Below, in pieces: positions 1 to 6,854 of a stretch of DNA of 64,000 bases (the first letter of the stretch is position 1; every line of letters starts with the position of its first letter). The position numbers and the translations under genes are program-made. Source of the DNA: Improbicoccus devescovinae (GTDB lineage: Bacteria > Bacillota > Clostridia > Oscillospirales > Acutalibacteraceae); the NCBI GenBank assembly GCA_036245095.1, contig BSWA01000002.1:186001-250000 (forward strand), in the 5' to 3' direction. Below the pieces are notes generated by a model, which did no database searches, was not told the DNA's origin, and saw only the letters and a program-made list of their open reading frames with translations.

Positions 1-16
1 CCTAAAATATTTGAAA

Positions 17-1522
17 TTAATTAGTTTTTTTGTGGGAATTAACATTTTTTTTATATTCTACCTCCAAATTTATTTTTTTTCTAATCTCGGCTTTTTCTCT
101 TACTAAAAATCTTATAGGAGTCCCTGAAAAATCAAATACTTGTCGTAGGCAATTTTCAATATGTCTTTGATAAGAAAAATGAAATAATTGTGACTTATTC
201 ACAAAAAAAGTAAATTTTGGCGGGCTCGTTGCAACCTGTGTTGCGTAATATATTTTTAATTCTTGATTGTTAATTTTAGGCGGAGGAGTCCTTATCATAA
301 TTTCAGATAGTAAATTATTTAATACAGAAGTTGAGATTCTCATCTCGCGATTGTGAAATACACTGTCTATTGTGCTGAAAATTTTGTCTATTTTTTGATT
401 TTTTTTAGCAGAAACAAACAAAAATCTTAAATATCTCATGAACACGAAATCATGTTGTATATGCTCTTGAAATTCAAAAACAGCTTGATCAGGGTTTTTG
501 ATTAAATCCCATTTGTTTATTAAAATAATACAAGACTTACCATAATTTTTAGATAAACCTGCGATTTTTACATCTTGTTTTGTGATGCCCTCGGACGCGT
601 CGATTACACAAATACAAACATCGCTGGATTTAATAGCCTCTTCTGTGCGCATAATACTGTATCTTTCTATGTGATCGCATTTGGCATGATGCTTTCTTAT
701 TCCGGCAGTATCAACAAAAATATAATTGGTTTTAATTAAATTTTGGTCATTATTTTTCCTGGCCCGAGTAACGTGGAGATCAGAAGCGTCTCTAGTAGTG
801 CCCGCAATTTCAGATACAAGTGTTAGATTTTCTCCACATAAATTGTTTATTATAGAAGATTTCCCAGCGTTAGGACGGCCTACTATCGCGACTTTTATGT
901 GATTATTATTTAATTTTAATTTAATATTTGTTTCTGGATTTGTTTCTGGTTTTGTTTCTGTGATTTTATCAGATATATTCTCCAGGGCGCAGGAAATTCC
1001 GAGCGTTTTACATTCGGAAAAGATAGCGTCTAATAAGTCGCCGGTGCCGTTGCCATGAAGCGCAGACACTGGAATTGGTTTCCCAAATCCAAGTGAGTAA
1101 AATTCGTAGAATCCTATGGGTACGCCACTGTCACATTTGTTTACACATAAAATTATCGGTTTAGATAATTTTTTAAGCTCAAATGCAATTTTTTTGTCTA
1201 AATTTAATATACTATCGTGTACATTTGTGACAAAAACTATGATATCTGCTGAATTTAAAAAGCTAAAAGTATGGTCTCCCATTTGTGAATTTAATATGTT
1301 TAAACATGAAGTATCCGTTTGTTTATATAAATCAAAATTTAATCCTGCAGAGTCTATTAACATGATTTCTTGTGAATTCCATCGGCATGGCATGCGTACG
1401 CAATCTCGAGTTACGCCTAAGGCATCGTAAACTATCGAGACGCGTTTGCCTATTAGACGGTTGAATAACGCGGATTTGCCTACATTCGTTCTGCCTACTA
1501 GCATGACTTTGGGCATAGACAT
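17..1522 (-). CDS. der: Ribosome biogenesis GTPase Der (EngA)
   Basis: Der is a double-GTPase needed for maturation of the 50S ribosomal subunit. Two G domains are visible: the first P-loop GRTNVGKS lies at residues 10-17 and the second, GRPNAGKS, near residue 215. DSAG and DTAG switch motifs and NKCD and NKWD base-recognition motifs accompany them. The C-terminal KH-like domain ends with the family-typical GTPIRFLVR stretch. Length (501 residues) is slightly above the usual size because of a Glu/Thr/Asn-rich linker between the G domains. I start at the ATG at 1522, which is preceded by AGGTGA; a GTG at 1537 overlaps that site and is less likely. It follows rpmF on the same strand by about 55 bases and is probably co-transcribed. 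Confidence 0.95.
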   Translation of the reverse strand: MSMPKVMLVGRTNVGKSALFNRLIGKRVSIVYDALGVTRDCVRMPCRWNSQEIMLIDSAGLNFDLYKQTDTSCLNILNSQMGDHTFSFLNSADIIVFVTNVHDSILNLDKKIAFELKKLSKPIILCVNKCDSGVPIGFYEFYSLGFGKPIPVSALHGNGTGDLLDAIFSECKTLGISCALENISDKITETKPETNPETNIKLKLNNNHIKVAIVGRPNAGKSSIINNLCGENLTLVSEIAGTTRDASDLHVTRARKNNDQNLIKTNYIFVDTAGIRKHHAKCDHIERYSIMRTEEAIKSSDVCICVIDASEGITKQDVKIAGLSKNYGKSCIILINKWDLIKNPDQAVFEFQEHIQHDFVFMRYLRFLFVSAKKNQKIDKIFSTIDSVFHNREMRISTSVLNNLLSEIMIRTPPPKINNQELKIYYATQVATSPPKFTFFVNKSQLFHFSYQRHIENCLRQVFDFSGTPIRFLVREKAEIRKKINLEVEYKKNVNSHKKTN

Positions 1523-1577
1523 CTTTAATATTTTCACCTATTTTTTAATAAATTTTAAAACAAATTTTAATAAATTC

Positions 1578-1766
1578 TTAATCTTTCTCGCGAATTAATA
1601 TGGCTTTTCTTCTGTAATACCCACAGTATGCACAAATTCTGTGCCGAACTTTGTAATTGCCACAATGATCACATTTGCCAAGTGTGGGAAGTTCTAATTT
1701 CCATACTGCTGAACGTCGGGAATTTTTTCTGGCTTTGGAAGTTTTTCTCTTGGGTACAATAGCCAA
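1578..1766 (-). CDS. rpmF: Ribosomal protein L32
   Basis: This is the small zinc-ribbon protein of the large ribosomal subunit. The N-terminus reads AIVPKRKTSKARKNSRRS, the L32 signature, and two CxxC pairs (CDHC, CAYC) form the zinc site. Length is 62 residues, normal for the family. The start is a TTG at 1766, nine bases after AGGAG. An upstream in-frame TTG at 1775 abuts the ribosome-binding site and is rejected. A promoter lies about 70 bases upstream in the duplicated region. Confidence 0.95.
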   Translation of the reverse strand: MAIVPKRKTSKARKNSRRSAVWKLELPTLGKCDHCGNYKVRHRICAYCGYYRRKAILIREKD

Positions 1767-1831
1767 ATCGTACAACTCCTTATTATTTTATTTATTTATT
1801 TTATTTATCGAATACGTAAAAATATATCTAA

Positions 1832-1860
1832 AAATATATATATAACAAAAAAATAGTCAA
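1832..1860 (-). promoter_or_regulatory. Putative promoter for rpmF-der
   Basis: On the minus strand TTGACT is followed after 16-17 bases by TATATT/ATATTT. It points at rpmF and lies inside the left copy of the duplicated block at 1847-2049. Confidence 0.45.
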
Positions 1861-2049
1861 GTTATTTGCGATTAAAATTCAAAAAAATATACTAAAAAAG
1901 TATTTCTTATTGACAAATAATAATTTAATAATTGATAATTATATGTATATTATTTTTAAAAAATAGTCAAGTTATTTATGAATAAATTATTAAAAAAATA
2001 TTCTAAAAAGTCAATATTTTCCATTGACAAATAATAGTTAATAATATAA
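1847..2049. repeat. Imperfect direct duplication of a bidirectional promoter segment
   Basis: The left copy starts near 1847 and the right copy near 1958. Both begin with A-run plus ATAGTCAAGTTATTT and end with ATTGACAAATAAT, at 1909 and 2023. The offset is 110-114 bases. The middle of each copy has diverged while the ends are conserved. The right copy supplies the promoter of the downstream peptide gene. Confidence 0.6.
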
Positions 2050-2052
2050 AAT
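2024..2052 (+). promoter_or_regulatory. Promoter of the peptide / papain-like protein operon
   Basis: TTGACA at 2024-2029 and TAAAAT at 2047-2052 are spaced by 17 bases, close to a vegetative consensus. The ribosome-binding site AGGAGG at 2071-2076 follows, then the ATG at 2085. Confidence 0.7.
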
Positions 2053-2084
2053 TCTAATAAACTTAATTTTAGGAGGGATGCTCA

Positions 2085-2327
2085 ATGTCGAATTTTGATG
2101 CAAACGAAAATAATAAAAGAAATCTTGATGATAAAAAAATAGATCTAGAAAACTCTTTAAATAACGTAGCTGGAGGCCGCGGTGGCCATCATAGAAGGCA
2201 AAAACAACCGTCTATATTCCTAGGCCATACAACTGTAAAAAGAAGATTTTCCGATATTAAATATTCAGTAAATGGGACAGATGTCGCATCCGAGGCGGGC
2301 GATGCCGATACTGTATCTGAAAAATAA
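2085..2327 (+). CDS. 80-residue peptide with double-glycine leader-like segment
   Basis: I recognise no family. Residues 1-31 are acidic and Asn-rich, ending DLENSLNNVAGG, which resembles the end of double-glycine leaders of exported bacterial peptides (hydrophobics at -12, -7 and -4, then GG). The part after GG begins with a His/Arg/Lys-rich stretch (RGGHHRRQK) and has no cysteines. The gene has a strong promoter and a perfect AGGAGG site, so it is very likely expressed. It lies 34 bases upstream of the large papain-like protein and is probably in the same transcript. It could be an exported peptide, a secretion chaperone or a regulator of that protein. No C39 transporter or modification enzyme is adjacent. 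Confidence 0.7.
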   Translation: MSNFDANENNKRNLDDKKIDLENSLNNVAGGRGGHHRRQKQPSIFLGHTTVKRRFSDIKYSVNGTDVASEAGDADTVSEK

Positions 2328-2361
2328 TTTTTATTAAAATATAATTGGTTGGGTGGTCGCG

Positions 2362-4902
2362 ATGAGTAATAATTTTAAAATTTTGCTTGGCTCTTTTATG
2401 CTAGCTGCATCTGTTCCTCTTTGCGTTCTGACGGCAATTAATCTAATGAAAGCAAATACAGGGCCTACGAATCCACCGGTACAAAATGTTGCGGCCGCGA
2501 CAGAAGTATCGAAAGCAATACCAAAAGAAGGCCCTGCCACGCCAGAGCCAGCTTCACCAGCCGCCACCCCGAAGCCAGCGGAGCCACCCGCCCCGGCTCC
2601 TGAGCCCACGGAAACAGGAGAAAAGACAACAAGCGAGGAAAAAAAAACCGCGGCACCAGCATCATCGTCAACAACCACACCTGTTACACCGCCTGTGCCA
2701 ACTCCTGTTATTGTGCCGAGTGCTCCCCAAAAAGAACCTCCTCAAGCCCCGCCAACGACGACTTCACAGCCAAAGTCTGTCCACGTGATAAAACCAATTA
2801 AGTTTAAGCGCCCGAGTGTAAATTTAACCACTGAAACCAAAACAACATATGATATTTTTGTTTCGATGCAGGATGCGGTTGTGGGGTTTGCATTGTCGAA
2901 ATTTAAAGGTACAAAAATTATTGATATGCCAGGTCTAGATAAAAAAACGCAGGCAGGTTTCATGCAAAAATATCCAAGAGACAAAGACATGACCCTGGAA
3001 AACTATTTCCTGGATCCGGTTCAGAACACTGATCTCTCCATGACGGCAAGGCGCAATAGGCCCCAATATTGGAGGGAATACCTGATGTCATGCTTAATTA
3101 AGGGTTTGTCAACTCAATTGGATATCGAAAGAAACGCCGAGTTTTTTAAATTTATTAAAAATACATATGGTCCTGTCCCGAAGTCCCAAAAAGCATATTA
3201 TGACACAACATGTTCAGGAAAAACTGAAGAAGAAAAGGCGTACTTTTATTGGAGGGACGTGAATAACTGCTGTACAAAAACGCCCCAAACTGGTGTGTTC
3301 CCGTTTGTAAATGACATAGATAGTGTAGGAAGAAAAATCTTAGCCGCGATTGCCGCCTTCCGGGTTTATATCTACTATTCTGATATTGCAACTAAACCAA
3401 TCACGGGAAAACACAGCTCCAAACATTTCGCCAATTTGCCCAAATTCCAAGAACAAGCAGAAAAGAAGCTAAAATCAACCTTAGAATTAGTAACCCATAT
3501 AACAGGTGACGTCGAAGTTGATTTTAACCAGTTCGCGCTGTGTGGATTCGACGCAAATCGAGAAATGGACCGGGATCTAATGAAATTATTAATCTATGTT
3601 AAGGACTTTTTTGAAAAACATCCACCTTCCGCGGCCAGTAGCCCGGATTTGCTCAGGCTCTTTAAAGCCTGGGATCCGAACGGGTTAGCGACCGAGTTTC
3701 AGGCCATCGCCTCAGAGACTACAGACAGGGCTATCTTCGACTCAGGTAGTATCCTGTTTAAGGTGATTTTTTACACAGAAAAATTATTAAAACAACCACT
3801 GCATGGTGATGACGTCGCATTATTCCCCGGTGCTGATTTTGTAGTACATCACCATTGTGTAGCCGATTCATATAACAAAATGTCTACTGTGGTTTTGCCT
3901 GATGAGGTCAAAGATGCTCTACTTAAAGAAAAATCAGCTTATTCAAAGCCAACGCCGCTAGCTAACGAAGGTGTCGATAAAGCCTCGCGAATGGACTTCG
4001 ATCCGGATAAATGGTACGACAGGAAGGGCTGGAGATCCAGATCAATACTAAGCAGCACTAATAGCATGGAGCGGTTTTGTGCCCATGTAGAGGCTAAGCA
4101 TGTGGATAAACTTAGTAAGACCAGCCCTAATACGCGAGATGATAAGGATATCTATCGAGGGACCGGCGGACCCGTAACGGAATGCTTTGTGCAATCGCCG
4201 CAGGGAAGATCTTCCAGTTGTGCTTTGCATTCGTTACAAGTTATTTTATGGCGTAAGCACAGAATATGGCTTAATCCAAATATTTTAAGATCAATCGCCG
4301 CATTAACTGTACCTGAAAAATTCTCTGTTGATTCATTAACGTTTGGTTTTACGATTGATGCGTCATTGGCTTTGCTCCAAATGTGGATCGATCTAGCCCA
4401 GACGCAGGGAATTATCCCCAAGGATACACATCCTCTGTGTCGATTGGTAAATCTTACTTTTGCGACTATTACCCCTGATAGTAATTCCATAACCTCGGGC
4501 GCGCCGAAGACGTATGCCACCGCCCAGCAATTGTTAGATGACAGGACAGAGGTTCGTCGAATGGCCCGCGCTCTGAGGGTACAGTTCGAAACAGTAGGTG
4601 CTATACATGGCCCAATGATTATTCAAGCACCTAATGGTGCTGAGCATGCAACTACCCTCGAAATAAGTAATGGAGAATGGTGGCTTTATACTTGGGGCGT
4701 GGCGATGAGAATTATTGACCCTGACGCTTTTTGTATTCAAATTATTGAATCTAGAATAGATCATGATGTAAAAAAAGCACATGATGTACATGTCTATTTT
4801 GGCTATTTACACGCAAATGTGAAGGGCGAAACAACACGGAGAACTAATGCAACATTAAAAGATTGTCCAAGAATACTTAAAGCAAGGAAACAACAAGAAT
4901 GA
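2362..4902 (+). CDS. Membrane-anchored papain-like cysteine peptidase-like protein (putative effector)
   Basis: An 846-residue protein of unassigned family. Residues about 6-28 form a hydrophobic signal or anchor segment. Residues about 35-150 are a Pro/Ala/Thr-rich linker, followed by a large domain of unknown function. The C-terminal part carries QGRSSSCALHSL with Cys620, then His762 (AEHATTLEI), a Trp-rich strand (GEWWLYTWG) and Asp786 in IIDPD. This is the Cys-His-[Asn/Asp] order of papain-fold enzymes, and the QGRxSxC motif recurs in the 11104-14727 protein. The start is the ATG at 2362 after GGGTGG; a GTG at 2353 is possible. G+C is clearly higher than in neighbouring housekeeping genes, suggesting transfer. 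Peptidase or deubiquitinase-like activity is inference. Confidence 0.6.
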   Translation: MSNNFKILLGSFMLAASVPLCVLTAINLMKANTGPTNPPVQNVAAATEVSKAIPKEGPATPEPASPAATPKPAEPPAPAPEPTETGEKTTSEEKKTAAPASSSTTTPVTPPVPTPVIVPSAPQKEPPQAPPTTTSQPKSVHVIKPIKFKRPSVNLTTETKTTYDIFVSMQDAVVGFALSKFKGTKIIDMPGLDKKTQAGFMQKYPRDKDMTLENYFLDPVQNTDLSMTARRNRPQYWREYLMSCLIKGLSTQLDIERNAEFFKFIKNTYGPVPKSQKAYYDTTCSGKTEEEKAYFYWRDVNNCCTKTPQTGVFPFVNDIDSVGRKILAAIAAFRVYIYYSDIATKPITGKHSSKHFANLPKFQEQAEKKLKSTLELVTHITGDVEVDFNQFALCGFDANREMDRDLMKLLIYVKDFFEKHPPSAASSPDLLRLFKAWDPNGLATEFQAIASETTDRAIFDSGSILFKVIFYTEKLLKQPLHGDDVALFPGADFVVHHHCVADSYNKMSTVVLPDEVKDALLKEKSAYSKPTPLANEGVDKASRMDFDPDKWYDRKGWRSRSILSSTNSMERFCAHVEAKHVDKLSKTSPNTRDDKDIYRGTGGPVTECFVQSPQGRSSSCALHSLQVILWRKHRIWLNPNILRSIAALTVPEKFSVDSLTFGFTIDASLALLQMWIDLAQTQGIIPKDTHPLCRLVNLTFATITPDSNSITSGAPKTYATAQQLLDDRTEVRRMARALRVQFETVGAIHGPMIIQAPNGAEHATTLEISNGEWWLYTWGVAMRIIDPDAFCIQIIESRIDHDVKKAHDVHVYFGYLHANVKGETTRRTNATLKDCPRILKARKQQE

Positions 4903-4987
4903 ATTGTGTAATTAAACAAAAATATATATTAAATTTTATATAATTTGTTAATTTAGTAGAATTTTGATATTTTCGAATTATAAACTC

Positions 4988-5015
4988 TTGCTTTATTTTC
5001 AAAAAAATATAGACT
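4988..5015 (+). promoter_or_regulatory. Promoter of the secreted glycosyltransferase
   Basis: TTGCTT and TAGACT are separated by 16 bases. The flanks (ATAAACTC before the -35, a T-then-A-rich spacer) match the promoter at 41301-41328 closely. Confidence 0.5.
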
Positions 5016-5053
5016 AATTTCAAATCGTTTATTATCTAGAAGGAAGTGGTCAA

Positions 5054-6190
5054 ATGGTTAAGTTTCGTAATATAATAAACATGAAATTTTTTAGTTCTTT
5101 TTTTTTAATATTTATATTTTTTGCTAATTTTACATGTGCGAAGGCAAATCCTAATTTCACTCAAGAAATAAATAAAAGTGTAGCGATTTATGAACCCAAA
5201 AAGCATAAAAGATATATAGTAAAAAAAACATTAGATCTCAGTAAAAACGCCATTCCAGAAATTAATCCCGAAATTAATACAAACACTAATAATAACGTTC
5301 AAATCGCGATAATAATTCCCATATACAACGTAGAGCCCTGGCTGCAGCAATGCCTAGAAAGCATCAAGAATCAAACATTTGAAAATTTAAAAGTAATTTG
5401 TGTAAACGATGGCTCTACAGACAATTCGCGTGAAATTCTCCAAAACATTGCAAAGACTGACCCAAGATTCGAGGTTATAAACCAAGAAAACCAGGGAGTA
5501 TCAGTAGCACGTAATGTAGGTCTTGCGTTTGCAAAAACCTTAAACCCAGAATTCACGATGTTTGTGGATTCCGATGATTGGTTAGAACTTAATACTTGCG
5601 AAAAATGTGTTCAAGTTGCACAAAAACACAATGCAGACGTCATATCTTTTTGTAGAAATTCAGCTACTAATAATACTAAAGAATCAATTTATGATTCCGC
5701 AATCACAGCAATGAAAAAAGAACATATTTTACGAATTTATTGCCATCATAAAATATATCGAACTAAAATAATTGGTGACACAAGATTTCCAGAAGATCAG
5801 ACATATGCGGAAGACACAGCTTGGAATCAGGTTGTATGCATGAATGCTAAAATTTTAGTATCGCTTCCGGACAAGCTATATAACCGTCGAATTAGACCAG
5901 GTTCTTTATGTAGTCAGGCAAGTGATATAAAAATAGCAAATCAAATTAAAGAGTATGAATTTGTAGCGGTTAACTGGCATAAAAATGGGTTTTTAGGATA
6001 CGATTCTGTCCTATTTGAATGGTTTATGCGGGCTAATTTTCATCGAGTTTTGGGATTTCCTGATGCGATAAAAATCAAGTTTGCAAAACATATGCTACAT
6101 GTTTTGGATTTGTTGAGTTGCTGTAAATATGTCACGAAGAACGATGACAGAGTTTTAAAATTAATTGAGTTATCTAACCAAAAAATATGA
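5054..6190 (+). CDS. Family 2 glycosyltransferase with N-terminal signal peptide
   Basis: A 378-residue protein. Residues about 12-32 form a hydrophobic segment ending TCAKA, a plausible signal-peptide cleavage site. A spacer of about 50 residues follows. From about residue 82 comes a GT-A fold of the GT2 family: IIIPIYNVEPWLQQCLESI, then VNDGSTDNS, ENQGVSVARNVG and the metal-binding DSDD at 172-175. Such enzymes transfer sugars from nucleotide-sugar donors and normally face the cytosol, so a secretory signal is unusual and suggests an exported enzyme acting outside the cell or on a host. The ribosome-binding site is AAGGAAGTGG, 4 bases before the ATG. It has its own promoter and no co-transcribed partner. 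If the hydrophobic segment is an uncleaved anchor, the catalytic domain would still face outward. Confidence 0.75.
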   Translation: MVKFRNIINMKFFSSFFLIFIFFANFTCAKANPNFTQEINKSVAIYEPKKHKRYIVKKTLDLSKNAIPEINPEINTNTNNNVQIAIIIPIYNVEPWLQQCLESIKNQTFENLKVICVNDGSTDNSREILQNIAKTDPRFEVINQENQGVSVARNVGLAFAKTLNPEFTMFVDSDDWLELNTCEKCVQVAQKHNADVISFCRNSATNNTKESIYDSAITAMKKEHILRIYCHHKIYRTKIIGDTRFPEDQTYAEDTAWNQVVCMNAKILVSLPDKLYNRRIRPGSLCSQASDIKIANQIKEYEFVAVNWHKNGFLGYDSVLFEWFMRANFHRVLGFPDAIKIKFAKHMLHVLDLLSCCKYVTKNDDRVLKLIELSNQKI

Positions 6191-6341
6191 AATTTTTATT
6201 AATAATTTATGTAATATATATAAAAAAATCAAATAAATTCAATTTATCTCGAGTTTATAATACCAATAAATTCGAGAATTTATTTTAAATATTTATAAGT
6301 TATTTTTCTTTTTGTAGAATATAACTGTTGTTATAAAATTA

Positions 6342-6400
6342 TTGACGAAGCTCAAAAACATGTATATTATTAACATAAAAAGGAAGCGATTATGTTTATG
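6342..6400 (+). promoter_or_regulatory. Orphan promoter and ribosome-binding site with no gene
   Basis: TTGACG (6342-6347), 17 bases, then TATTAT (6365-6370), followed by AAGGAAGCG and an ATG at 6392 that reads only Met-Phe-Met-stop. The segment is closely similar to 24953-25014. It may be a relic of a lost gene or a short regulatory transcript facing the lspA 3' end. Confidence 0.4.
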
Positions 6401-6430
6401 TAACATAAAGACGTACGTGTGAGTTTTAAT

Positions 6431-6850
6431 TTACGTTATAAAAAAATAAATTAAAATTGAAATTCCTACACAAATCAAACAGTCCGACAAATTAAATACA
6501 GCTGAAAATATTGGTAATTTTATATAATCTATAACAAATCCCCGATTTATTCTATCAAAAAAATTACCTAATCCTCCGATTAATACACATAAAAAAGGAA
6601 TATTTATGTTAAAATTTGTAAAATTTCTACAATAATAATATAAACCAGTAACCATCATAACACACAGCCCGAAAATCATATAAAACAACATAATATTATC
6701 AGATAATATTCCAAAAGCTGCACCATAATTTTTAATATATATTATTTTCATAATTCCTATATTTAACCTTGAGTTTTCATTGATTAAATATTTGAACAAT
6801 ATATCCAAAAATTCTATTAAAAAAACCAAAAATACATTTAAAATCAACAT
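6431..6850 (-). CDS. lspA: Lipoprotein signal peptidase (SPase II)
   Basis: This inner-membrane aspartyl protease cleaves prolipoprotein signal peptides. Four hydrophobic segments span 139 residues. The family boxes are present: NYGAAFG, GGLGNFFDR with the first catalytic Asp, VIDYI, and FNLSD with the second. It is the last gene of the sepF-divIVA-ileS-lspA block, starting 4 bases after the ileS stop, an order common in Firmicutes. The length is slightly short but complete. Confidence 0.95.
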   Translation of the reverse strand: MLILNVFLVFLIEFLDILFKYLINENSRLNIGIMKIIYIKNYGAAFGILSDNIMLFYMIFGLCVMMVTGLYYYCRNFTNFNINIPFLCVLIGGLGNFFDRINRGFVIDYIKLPIFSAVFNLSDCLICVGISILIYFFIT

Positions 6851-6854
6851 TTAA

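Larger units (their letters stand above)
1767..2084. other. Divergent intergenic region between rpmF and the double-Gly peptide
   Basis: This is a 318-base, nearly pure A/T spacer with promoters firing both ways. It contains two imperfect direct copies of about 90-110 bases, each holding a minus-strand TTGACT and a plus-strand TTGACA. No reading frame in it looks coding. Confidence 0.6.

Noticed and set aside
2334..2678. Several open frames of 60-180 codons antisense to the large G+C-rich genes (also at 11108-11812, 13799-14341, 43540-44364)
   Set aside because: They are mirror frames of low-complexity or G+C-rich coding sequence with no ribosome-binding sites or recognisable domains.
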